A stretch of 28,500 bases of DNA from Chrysomallon squamiferum (Eukaryota > Mollusca > Gastropoda > Neomphalida > Peltospiridae). The translations under genes and the position numbers were made by a program. The stretch is taken from NCBI GenBank assembly GCA_012295275.1, contig CM022670.1:9847083-9875582 (forward strand). Reading direction: 5' to 3'. The notes beneath the pieces were generated by a model. It did not search any database. It saw only the letters and a program-made list of their open reading frames with translations, and was not told the DNA's origin. Position 1 is the first letter of the stretch, and every line of letters starts with the position of its first letter. This document shows positions 18,766 to 28,500 of this stretch, piece by piece.

Positions 18766-21700
18766 ATTAATTACAAGTACATTATAAACTGTAATATTTG
18801 TGACAAAGATAGCACCACAGAACTAAGACAACAGCAAGCCAACAAGAATAAGAGATCATTACATGTTAAGCAATGTGTCAACTACATCTTAACAACCTTA
18901 CACTAGTTTACACTTCTATCCATTCATTAGACAAAGAACCCTAACTCTGCATGTATTTAGATGTATTTACATAACGTATCATTAGAGAATAAATAATTCA
19001 ATACTGTACAAATTTATGATTATTAATGATTAAACTGTTAGCATTTGGATTTAAATAATCTGTATTTGTGTTCATTTGTGTGAAAATTTCGGAGTTACAA
19101 CAACTTCTGACATTCAGTTCACTGCTTTGACTTTGAAAGACAATGTATACAGCTTTCAAATGAAGCTGGTTTCTAGTGAAATTTACAAATACTGAAATCT
19201 CAATCCTGATTTAGGGGCTTATTAAAAATATTATTTTTAATTTTATTTATTGTTTATTGTATTTATTTTTTTATTCATTTATTATTATTTGTTTGATTTT
19301 ACTTTATTTTTTTTATGTGCCTTTTATAACAAAATTTAGTCATGTTCTGAAATTCAAAGTAAATCTGTTTAGCAATGTTTTTCTTTTTTCACATCAGCAT
19401 TCTGTCCTGTTCAAAACTCAAAAAATCTGCATTTATACTAATATAGCAGCTTTTTTTTTTCACTCAAAAGCAACTGGAAAGCCTTGTTACAACAAATTTT
19501 ATACTTCAGCATTAAAGCATTTACATTTGCTATTTCTTTTAGTAGAACTAACTACTGGATAAAATTAATAAATAAAAGGAAATCTGTGAAAGAAAGGAGA
19601 AAAAAACCCAATTGTTTGAAATGGATACAAGATAATATAAATTAATATCCAGTAAGCAAATTTGTTTACTGATAATCCACATATATAATCTCACGTTTTG
19701 AAACAAATATTACCGGGAAACAATACAATTTCGTGAAATGGAAAAAGAAAACAGAAACGCCCCACACTGTATGAGGACAGAAAAAAAAAAAAAAAAAAAG
19801 CAACATGTAGATGAGAAAGTTTATTTATATCATGACATAGCAAAATAAGCATGCAAGCATGACTACATTGTTATTAGTAGCTAACGAATACATTAACAAA
19901 AATGTTTTTATGAAAATTTCAAAGCTGCAAAGTAACACAGTGTGGTTCGGAAATCAATATAAATAAAAACAAATATTAAAGCAAGGATCAACAACATGCA
20001 GATATTTCACATTTTCAATCGGACATGAAACTATGTACATATATATGCCCAGTGAAAGCTTTATATAAAATATTATCAATATCTTATTGTCATTTTGTAA
20101 CCCTCAGATGATCAACATAGCAGAAATATACAAATATATCATTTTACCTGCTACATCACAACCTCCAATTACATCACACTGCACAATTATAATAATAATA
20201 ATAAAAAAAAATACTATGTCAGTTAAAAAATTTATATATAATTCTTTTAAAATCCTGATTTTGGCGTTTTTCAGTTCATGGTGGTAAAAAAAAAAAAAAA
20301 TAATAATAAATGAAAAAGGCACAAATCATGGCAAATTATAATACAAACTGAGTAACATCATCAGATACATTCCTTTATCAGTTACACCTACACAAATCAT
20401 ATCACATTCATTACTTTCATGTTCTTAAATTTCTAGTTATTCTTGATAAAAACTTAACACATTTAAATAATATCAAAAGAAAGTTATCAAAAATTGCACT
20501 ACAAAGAGAAAAGTAAAAGGTACACTTGTGATATTATGTAAAATAAAGTTTACAAGGTAAATACTGAGACAAAGCATAATTTAAGTACATTAATAGCTGA
20601 ATTGTTAATACATAAACAAAATCTCAGTTAATGCATGTAAAATATATTTGTTATGTAAATACTTTTTATTAGCCTAGACATTCAGCAGCTAGATTTAGTG
20701 TTTTGAATTTAAAAGAATGTTAAGATTCTGATAACATTATAAACATTTACATTTCTACCATAAAGGGTTCCAGTAATGTAAAATTTACTATGACTCAAAT
20801 GTTCATTATTTGTAAGTAGAAACTGTAATATGTGGTGAACAGCTGTTTTAATGCCTCTGTCATTTCTGTCCATAGACTATGATGGCAACAAATATTTTAC
20901 ATATTTAAAATTTTCCATTGATGATACATATGTTGTTACAAATTTCATTTATTTGGAAATAAGAATGATGCACGAATAACTAAAGATTTAAAATGACTTT
21001 TAAATGAGCTAAGTTATAAAACATTTCTTTTTCTTTTCTTCTTTTTTTTTTTTTTTTTTTAACCACCAGAATGAATCAGAATCAAAATATAAATATAACT
21101 TATTTTAGTCTTGGTATAATAGAAAAATTAAAGAATAGTTTGTAATTTCTGAATAAACACAACCAAATTGCAATTTAAAAAACCTCAGTATTACTAAAAA
21201 CTATAATACTGCAATGAAATTTAATTCCTTAGAACCAAATCCACTGAAGGATGTAACAGAATTTAACCACAAATTTGGCTTGATTTTTCTAAATACTTTT
21301 TTTTTTTTTTTTTAAATTTTTTCCTGATGTATCAAAATCAAACAAAAAATAAAAAGGGAAAGAGTGAGGGGAAAAAAAATCTTGTTTCATATAAAGTAAC
21401 CACATACCCTTTTCTTCATAATACACATTAAATAGCACTTTCAATAAAATTAAAGCCATTGGAATGTTGTTTTTCATTATCAGCACTTAAAATTTTGTTG
21501 CATATATGAAAATACAGAGATAAATCAAGAATAATTACTAAAAATTCAAGGTAAAAAAAAAACATTAAAAAAAAAACAAAAAAATTGGCAATGTAAATCA
21601 ATTTCCACAATTTTTAAGCAATGTATTAAATTAATCATTTCAATTTTACTTGCAAATATGTTTTCATGGTGTAATAATTTTTTTTTTTTTTCTAGTTATT

Positions 21701-22009
21701 AACTCAGTCTGGATAAATTCTTAAAAACAAAATGAAAAACAAATATGTAGAGGCACATGTAATCTATCTGTTATTATTATTATTTTACAGTAACCTCCAC
21801 AAACCACTTGATAAAAACATTACATTCTGAATTAAAAGATTTTATCAAAACATCTTCTAATGACAATATAAATAGATTAGAGCTCATTTCAGAAGAAATA
21901 GTCTAATTAACAGAATTTAAAATGGCAGCAGCAAACATCACAGTAGTGTAACTGCTGCCTGGTTATGCTGCCAATAAATTGTCTAATTCTGTTCTCATTC
22001 ATGTATGTA

Positions 22010-22010
<1 letters not shown>

Positions 22011-22042
<32 letters not shown>

Positions 22043-22060
22043 TATATATATATATATATA
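22011..22060. repeat. Poly-A(30) followed by (TA)n
   Basis: Thirty A residues, then TG and TA dinucleotides for about 18 bases, then AT-rich sequence. Confidence 0.95.
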
Positions 22061-23818
22061 ATAATAGATAATAAATAAATAAATAAATATTAAAATTATA
22101 AAATAATAATATTAATAATTAAAAAATAAACTGTAAACAATAAGAAAAAAAAAAAAAAAGGAAAAAACCATAAACCATTTATTAATTTTAAGGCACAAAA
22201 TTTAAGTCTGTGCTTCAACAATGGCATCACTAAGACTATCAATGTCAAATTCATTTAAGATTTTATCATTCAAATGGCATATAAGAACAAGACTTTTTCA
22301 TAAACTGTATAATCAATTTTAATGGTTTTATTTTTGTTTTTAACAAATGTTATGTCTGTTTTTGGTTACAAAAAGTAAAAGTTAAGTTTAAATAATAATA
22401 ATGATGATAATAATAATAATAATATAGTTCCTTATAACAGATGACAGGAGTCTACTGGACTTAAGTTAAAGTGTTTAACTAAATTCTGTAAAACTAATCT
22501 GTATTTCTAACACCTCATTAAGATTTAGATACCTGAAGAACAGCAAAATCACTGAGGTTTAAAATCACTGAGGTTAATGGCTGAAGCAATATAATCTTAA
22601 TCATTATATACATTTTGTCACCTTATAAACAAGATTATGCATATGAAATTTTCTGAGATGGTTCCATGGGAGCAAATGAAAGAACAACAATTAAAAACGG
22701 AATGCAACATGCACACTGAGACTGATACTGTGGAAGACTATTGTACGAGATATAAAGAATATAAAAACTGTTAAGTTTAAGTAATATAGGTGTGTAGATG
22801 TTAGCTACAAATAACAAAATTGGAACAGTTCAGCTGGGCAAAATGTAATTATAAGCAGCATGAAAGTGTTGAAAGCACAGTAAATTGCTTTTATAAATGT
22901 TATGTACATTACACATGCAGTTTTATTTAACTATAATACATTTCGTTTTTATTGGGTTGTTGAGATGAAAACTTAAACTTCAAAAAAATTCTTTAAAAAA
23001 ATATTTTACAGGTTTTAAGATAAAATTTTAAAAAGACAAAAAAAAAAAAAAAAAAAAAAAAAAAGACAAAAACCAATTCAAAATAAATTGTCTTTCAATT
23101 TTATTCTTTTTTATAAAAAAAGAAATCTTAAAAGTTGTAAAAGTTATGTCACTAACTGTATGAAATAAAACCTAGTATTTCATTTCAGAATGGTTTTGAC
23201 AAATAAGAATGATTTAATCATAAGCAAAATATTAAGAAATGTAATGTAACTGAATTTAATCATGCTTTAGTATTTAATAATTAAACAAAGCTTGTTAATA
23301 AAGTAGCCTGTCAGTTCATACATGATTGAATTCTAACCATTCTAAATGTTTATCTAAAATAGTATATATAAACTTTTAAAAATGATTAGATCTCCTTAAT
23401 GAACAAAAAAAGAAAAGATATTTAGAAATATTATTAATAAGTGCCTATTCATATAAAAATGATCCACAAATAAACCATTTATAAAATTTAATCCACTTCT
23501 TCCAAAAAGTTACCCATCGTGAACACTGAGAATTTTATATATTATTATTTTTCTTAAACAACAATTAAAAGTTTTCTTTTTACCTAATTATCTAATACAT
23601 CTTTTGAATTCAATACTCCCAGGAATGCCTGCAACTCTCAAATATACACCACAAACACACTTTCCCAAATAAACGATTCCATTTTAACAACACATTATGC
23701 AGTATAACTGATCCATACTTCATGAGGATGTAACAAGAATCCTATACTTCATGAAATGAGCTTGTAATTCCAGAACTTCGGAAAACAGAATTAATCCTCG
23801 TGTCATGTATAATTTTTG

Positions 23819-23860
23819 TTTATTTATTAATTAATTAATTTATTTATTGATTTATTGATA
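23819..23860 (-). terminator. Cluster of candidate poly(A) signals just after the ROCK stop
   Basis: Several TTTATT hexamers (AATAAA in transcript sense) lie about 85-125 bases after the stop codon and are the nearest such signals. In a TTTA-rich stretch they may be chance, and a longer 3' UTR is equally possible. Confidence 0.3.
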
Positions 23861-23944
23861 TTTTTTTTCACACAGTGATGTTAAAGCCAGCACTGAAGAC
23901 TATTTAAAGCTAATTCTGAGAATAGATTCTGTAGATGAGATGCC

Positions 23945-24044
23945 TCAAGGCCGAGCATTTGGAGGGAGAGTTGCGGATTTCGATGCAAGTGCATGTCTCT
24001 GCTGGGGACCGTAAGAAGAATACTGCTTGGCTCCTCTTGCTGAG
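23945..24044 (-). CDS. ROCK: ROCK: terminal coding exon
   Basis: Acceptor TTAACCACAG. The phase-2 junction gives NLSSARGAKQYSSYG, then a Ser/Pro tail ending ATLPPNARP and TGA at 23945-23947. The tail is short and basic like other ROCK C-termini. The longer frame to 23881 that starts at an upstream ATG is in the wrong phase. Confidence 0.85.
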
Positions 24045-24640
24045 CTGTGGTTAAAAACATATTAAACATTACACAAATGAATTCTATATTTTAAAATCAT
24101 ATCTGAAATCCTCAACACTGGATTAGTAAATAATCTACAGAGTTTAATTGTAAAAAAAAAAGTTAACAAAACCTGTAATCTTAACAAATTATATTCAGAA
24201 GTTTTACACTAAAGAAATAATGTTTTCACAGCTTTCAGTAAATACGTCTATCTTTAAATAATAGTACGTTAAATATAAAACCAATTTATGTTCAAATGTT
24301 TTGATAATGAACTGTTCATAACGAATACTTGTTTTTTTTTCTGGTTTTTTTCACATATATATTTGCTTATCAAATACCATTCATAATAATACATGTGAAT
24401 TTAAAAACAATTTCTGTTGTGTTTGGTCAATTATGCCTGAAGGTTCTAAAGAGTCATGTTTGGCCAGACTCAAGCAAAAAGAAAAAAAACAAAAACAGTA
24501 CCATACAAAAAACCCCAACCCCAAAACAATATAAAAACTTGGTATCATCTTTGAAAGTAAAAAGCAAATATATACACAAATGCAGAAAAGAAAAGCAGTA
24601 AATTCAGGTTTTAACTAATGTTCTTTTTAAATTTATTTAC

Positions 24641-24679
<39 letters not shown>

Positions 24680-26636
24680 TTATTTGTTTTCTGGATTTAT
24701 TCAATATATAAGAAAATACTAACCTGAGATTTCCTGAACTAACAATTCCTGTAGAACTAACTTTTTTACTAAGATGTGTAACCCATTTTCTTTGTTTTTC
24801 AGATGATTCTGCTAACAACAACATTTCTTTGGCTGGAATACCTGAATCATAGTTCACTATAAAATAAAATAAATAAATGTTATAATCAAAATTTGAAACA
24901 GAAATGAAAAGAAAATATAATAGTATATGAATTAATATGAATAAACAAATTTATTAAAAACAGAAAAACACCTAGTTATGTCTATTAAATCTAAAACAGT
25001 GGAATGACTGATCTAAACTGTAACTTCATAGCAGGTGTATCAAAAGCAATGACAGGTGTATTAAATCAAGGATTAATATTTGTTTCTTTTTCTCATGAAA
25101 GATCACATACAAATATATAAATACCATTTTAATTTTTTGTGCGAGGTGGGAAATCACAATTTAAACAAAGAGAAAAAGAGTGTTTGGTCATTTTCTTTAA
25201 AATGAATAATTAAAACCCTGACATTCATTGATAATATTAAAATCTGATATTATGATTTAGTCCAAATTATAGCTTAAATTAGAATAATTTTAACCAACCT
25301 TTGCAGTAAGCAATAAATTCTTCATTTTTATCATAATGATCTTTGTGGACTTTAACATGGCAATCTGGAAAGTAATACAAATAAATAGCTGTTAATCAGT
25401 ATTCATACAGCATTTTTCAAACCACAGCTTTCAACCTGATGCATTATATCAACAACAGTACTAAAGATTTACCAGTTCTCATCTATTATATAATGCTGTA
25501 AATGCATAAAATAAATCCATTCGAATAATATGTATGATTAAATAATAAATTTGAATAATCAAGATTTTTAGTTTGGAAAAACCACAATGACAATACAAAT
25601 ACTTAAATTACTGATCTAGAAGCTAGAATCTTAAGATTTAAATATTAAAATATTTGAAAATTTAAACAGACTTAATAAAACTGCTTTTCTTCAACTTAAC
25701 TATTTGAAAAGTTTACCAGTTTGCATTATATTATGGGCTTGCTACATTTATCAGATTATAGCATTTTTGTTGTATTTTCTCACTACAATTGTTCACATTT
25801 TGTTCTTGGCTGTATCTGCTTATGCTACTTCTGTAATGTCATAAACAACATCCTCAATGCCTTGGACTAATGTGGTAAAATAATCCTACTCACATTTGCA
25901 TTCTAAGGCTGGAGGTGGATGCAACATATGCCACAAGGTTTTGTTACACGAATCACATGTAGCTGGTGTACGGAAGTGGATTGGTATGAAGTCATGACCT
26001 TTGTACATGATAGCACCTGCTCGATCCTGACGTAAAAATGTTTAACATCTTAACATTTTAAAAATAAATATTATAAAGATTCCTTGATTTGTAAAATCAG
26101 GGTTAATTTATTTATTAACATGAAGCCAAGATAAAATCGTCAAATATACATTTAACTTTGCAGTTATTTTTATCATTAAGCATCAAAGCAACAGTATTTT
26201 CTAAAACTAAAATTAAAAATTAACATAAAATGTTTTGGTATTTGCTAATTTTGGATTTCTGATTTTCCAATTCATGATGAACACTGGTGTATGTGAATGG
26301 CAGAATTAACTTCTTATAAAGTCAGTGTAACAATTCAGACACAGTAAGTTAAAGTTAATTAATACTCAAAGTAATATAACAACCTGGATTAACTCTTGTG
26401 GATGGTCCTCTGGCTTTCTATTTTCTCCTTCTGAAGCATATAGCACCTGGTTAAAAAAAAAAAAACACAGTAAAAATTTTAGTTTTTAAATACCCATCAA
26501 TATACTTATAAAATTGTTAGTATCAAACACAGTGTATGTATAATAATTAAATTTACTAAACTTCTAATTCAGAATTCAAGATTATTTATGGAACATTTCC
26601 ATTTACCAGTTCTAAATTTGAATAAGCACAGTTTAA

Positions 26637-26678
<42 letters not shown>

Positions 26679-27502
26679 CAGAAATATACTACTGTTAACA
26701 AAATCCCTCAAAGTATCAGTTTTTAAATTTTCATAGATACCAACAATACTGATGAACACTTGTGTCTTAGATTAAACACACCTTCTCTAGAGATTTCAAA
26801 GCACTTAAAACTATACTTTACCTGGAATATTCTTGGTATGTCTTTTGCATCTGCCCTATATACATCTCCTTGTGTCACTGGTCGGACATGGAATAATTTA
26901 CTATAGTTAAAAACAAATACAATTAAAAAAATCAAGTAAAACAACAGGCGTCTTTAGATGTTTTTATGTTAAAATTAGCTGTAGCCCAATAATAAGAAAA
27001 ATATTTCAGTTATAACACAGCACCCCTGACAGCAGGTTTTAAATAAAATTGATAAGCAGGAAATGTTTTATCTTCAGGAAAACTGAAATGAATAGAAATT
27101 AAAAAGTCGTGTATAATCTGGAATTCTGATTAAGAAAGGATAACAATAATTAAGAATTTATTGAATTATAATAAGCCAAATATTAAAAAGTTAACACTGA
27201 ATAGTTTGAGGTTGTTAAGAAGAAGAATTAATTAATAAATAATCATTAATTTTAACTGAAAATAATAACAATTAATAATAGAATGAGTTAAATTTAAACA
27301 AAGTAAAATAAAAGTAACTGTAAACTTACTCTATATCTAATACTAAAACTGGCTGAGCATTTTGTTTATCATTTTCTGAATTGTAAAACAATATCTTCCG
27401 GCTGCTCACAACAACATACTGCTTTCGCCAGCCGTACTTCTTGATATTCTGTTTGTTTGGGATGGCCAGCCACCCCTCCATATAATTATCTGCAAAACAA
27501 AC

Positions 27503-27539
<37 letters not shown>

Positions 27540-28133
27540 AAAAAAAATAAAAAAATACCAGATTAATATTCAGAATTAAAAATAGAAATATTTTTAAAAC
27601 TTTTCATATCCTGAGTTAACAAAATACTATAAACCACACATTCGTTAGTAATTATATTAATCTACATATTTAATTTTTGCACATTCATGTAGAACCGAAA
27701 GACAAATTTAAACAACAAAGAATAATAGATTATCCACTAATTAAAAAGATAAATAATAAAAGACTATCCATTTTCAAACCTGATATAAATAATTTCAGTT
27801 AATTTTAAAATAGAATATTAACTAATGATGTACGTTTTGTTCAACACTGTCTCCTTAAAAGCTTACCATTTTCTTCTGATGTTGTGTCATCCAAGTTGCC
27901 ACTGTTAACTGACACAGAATCAATGTTAGCATAGTTAAGTTTCTGTCTTAACTGTTCAATCTCTGAATCTTTGGCATCTAGTTCTAACTGCAGTTTCTGC
28001 CTTGCCTGACTTTCTTCATATATACTCTGCTGAGATTCAGCTATTTCTCGCTGCATCTTGGCAACCATTTTGTTATATTTTTCTTTCTCCTATTAAAAAA
28101 CCAACAAACAATTTCTAAATTAAATGATTTATT

Positions 28134-28172
<39 letters not shown>

Positions 28173-28500
28173 CAATACTATGAACTTATTTTAATTATTT
28201 TTAAGTGCAATGAAATATATGTGAACCACCCTAAAAAGTAAAGAAATTTATCAACATATACTGTTTAAAATGTATTCCAATCCTTACATTTAGCCAGTGT
28301 GTTGCATTATACACTAGAAAAATTATGTAACAACTGAAATCTTTATTTCAACTATTCTTTCAAGACTGTATATACACTGGCTACTGAATAGAATTTTCTG
28401 TTTATTTGACGTATTCAGATTAAGCATTCATAAGATTTATTAAAATGCTATTCGTCACTGCACAGTGTGTAAGTTTTACCAACCATTGTGAGTTCCTGCT
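23945..28500 (-). CDS. ROCK: Rho-associated coiled-coil protein kinase, C-terminal part (gene model)
   Basis: Nine in-phase exons were reconstructed: 28500-28484 (partial), 28089-27867, 27489-27330, 26900-26822, 26446-26384, 26026-25894, 25364-25299, 24856-24724 and 24044-23945. They give about 320 residues matching the C-terminus of animal ROCK1/ROCK2. In order these are the end of the coiled coil including the Rho-binding region, a PH domain interrupted by a C1-type zinc finger, and a short tail ending LPPNARP. ROCK is the Ser/Thr kinase effector of RhoA controlling actomyosin contraction through myosin phosphatase and myosin light chain; the C-terminal half autoinhibits the kinase and binds lipid. 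The kinase domain lies beyond the right edge. All eight introns (about 360-680 bases) are GT-AG and contain only AT-rich or simple-repeat sequence. Codons and frame are intact, in contrast with the neighbouring AKAP7-like gene. Confidence 0.97.
24631..24682. repeat. (TTTA)n microsatellite
   Basis: Tetranucleotide TTTA/ATTT repeats for about 50 bases, just downstream (in transcript sense) of the donor of the penultimate ROCK coding exon. Confidence 0.93.
24724..24856 (-). CDS. ROCK: ROCK: last helix of PH domain
   Basis: Acceptor TTTTATAG, donor CTCAG|GTTAGT. It encodes VNYDSGIPAKEMLLLAESSE and KQRKWVTHLSKKV, the C-terminal PH helix with its conserved Trp, then a Ser-rich tail. Confidence 0.96.
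25299..25364 (-). CDS. ROCK: ROCK: second half of C1 zinc finger
   Basis: Encodes YCHVKVHKDHYDKNEEFIAY and CK. With the previous exon all C1 zinc ligands expected for ROCK are present, including His in place of the usual sixth Cys. The extra non-ligand Cys of vertebrate CHIKC is Val here. Confidence 0.94.
25894..26026 (-). CDS. ROCK: ROCK: first half of C1 zinc finger
   Basis: Encodes YKGHDFIPIHFRTPATCDSC and NKTLWHMLHPPPALECK. It supplies the first His, the C-x-x-C pair and the next Cys of the atypical C1 domain inserted in the ROCK PH domain. Donor AAAT|GTGAGT splits the following Tyr codon. Confidence 0.96.
26384..26446 (-). CDS. ROCK: ROCK: short linker exon before the C1 insert
   Basis: A 63-base, phase-0 exon encoding VLYASEGENRK and a Pro/Glu-rich linker ending ELIQ. 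It corresponds to the ILYANEGE segment of ROCK where the PH domain is interrupted. A poly-T tract of about 13 is the acceptor tract. Confidence 0.93.
26637..26678. repeat. (ATT)n microsatellite in a ROCK intron
   Basis: Uninterrupted ATT trinucleotides, about 14 units. Confidence 0.96.
26822..26900 (-). CDS. ROCK: ROCK: PH domain exon
   Basis: Acceptor AACTATAG, donor CCAG|GTAAAG. It encodes DKLFHVRPVTQGDVYRADA and KDIPRIFQ, the most recognisable ROCK PH-domain signature. Confidence 0.97.
27330..27489 (-). CDS. ROCK: ROCK: first half of PH domain
   Basis: Acceptor TTTTGCAG, donor ATAGA|GTAAGT. It encodes MEGWLAIPNKQNIKKYGWRK, then QYVVVSSRKILFYNSENDK and VLVLDI, the first strands of the split PH domain. 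They are nearly identical in pattern to vertebrate ROCK. Confidence 0.97.
27505..27532. repeat. (TA)n microsatellite in a ROCK intron
   Basis: TA dinucleotides about 15 bases upstream (in transcript sense) of the acceptor of the first PH exon. Confidence 0.95.
27867..28089 (-). CDS. ROCK: ROCK: coiled coil / Rho-binding exon
   Basis: Acceptor TTTAATAG, donor AATG|GTAAGC. It encodes the heptad-rich MVAKMQREIAESQQSIYEES and LELDAKDSEIEQLRQKL, the segment of ROCK that overlaps the Rho-binding domain. A Ser/Asp/Glu-rich linker ending SEENG leads to the PH domain. The linker lacks the DETD sequence cut by caspase-3 in vertebrate ROCK1. Confidence 0.95.
28138..28169. repeat. Poly-A(32) tract in a ROCK intron
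   Basis: Thirty-two consecutive A residues (poly-U in the ROCK transcript) about 50 bases before the acceptor of the coiled-coil exon. Confidence 0.95.
28484..28500 (-). CDS. ROCK: ROCK: 3' end of a coiled-coil exon (cut by window edge)
   Basis: The visible codons read QELTM and end in phase 0 before GTTGGT. They join EKEKYNKM of the next exon, matching the ROCK coiled coil. The stronger-looking GTAAAA four bases on would force a frame with an early stop. Confidence 0.75.

Larger units (their letters stand above)
18347..23944. other. ROCK 3' UTR and intergenic sequence, no gene seen
   Basis: Between the end of the small plus-strand gene and the ROCK stop codon I find no coding exon with matching splice sites on either strand. 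The interval is AT-rich with many homopolymers: A at 19781-19799, T near 21041-21060, A30 plus (TA)n at 22011-22060, and A at 23038-23064. Part of it, read on the minus strand, must be ROCK 3' UTR; where that ends cannot be decided, because AATAAA-like hexamers are frequent throughout. Confidence 0.55.

Noticed and set aside
23881-24069. Minus-strand 62-codon ORF over the last ROCK exon
   Set aside because: It starts in the intron and uses a frame that disagrees with the phase-2 junction of the penultimate exon.
1-28500. CRISPR arrays, insertion sequences, tRNA/rRNA genes, viral or toxin genes
   Set aside because: No palindromic repeat-spacer pattern, tRNA box A/B or cloverleaf, rRNA core, reverse transcriptase/transposase motif or viral protein signature was seen. 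Repeats here are simple sequence or minisatellites.

Overview
The window is animal genomic DNA. It is AT-rich, full of di-, tri- and tetranucleotide microsatellites and long homopolymers, and its genes have short exons with GT-AG introns. The coding content (a Rho-kinase very close to vertebrate ROCK1/2 and an AKAP7-type 2H phosphoesterase) points to a bilaterian. The microsatellite load and low gene density look like a mollusc, most likely a cephalopod, but that placement is an inference. There are no rRNA, tRNA, CRISPR or bacterial signals.

Layout. 1-7.1 kb is gene-poor, with many simple repeats and one degenerate ~29-bp minisatellite. From 7.1 to about 16.0 kb, on the minus strand, lies a gene I reconstructed exon by exon. 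Its C-terminal half is an AKAP7 NLS-type 2H phosphoesterase domain with both H-x-T motifs (HLT and HIT). Its N-terminal half is one 3.1-kb exon encoding a low-complexity, Lys-rich protein with about 40 copies of an 8-residue repeat (24-bp minisatellite). The reading frame of this gene breaks at five places, all in low-complexity or repeat sequence. One intron carries a strong-looking exon with a separate 95-aa ORF that ends in a textbook PCNA-interacting (PIP) box. Another intron begins with a GC donor backed by a 27-nt U-tract.

From 16.9 to 18.35 kb, on the plus strand, four small phase-consistent exons give a 146-aa protein that is easy to miss because every exon is short. Its order of predicted strands and helices, and a short resemblance as I remember that family, suggest a SPO16/ERCC1-like (XPF-fold) meiotic protein. 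This is tentative. It is divergently oriented to the AKAP7-like gene.

From 23.9 kb to the right edge, on the minus strand, are the last nine coding exons of ROCK: the end of the coiled coil/Rho-binding region, the PH domain split by an atypical C1 zinc finger, and a short tail. All junctions are in phase and there are no breaks. 18.35-23.9 kb has no recognisable gene and probably holds the ROCK 3' UTR plus intergenic sequence. It also contains a second degenerate minisatellite.

The three named genes show no evident joint function; they are neighbours. The best candidates for something undescribed are the PIP-box ORF hidden in the AKAP7-like intron, the Lys-rich higher-order repeat fused to a 2H phosphoesterase, and the unannotated-looking divergent small gene.
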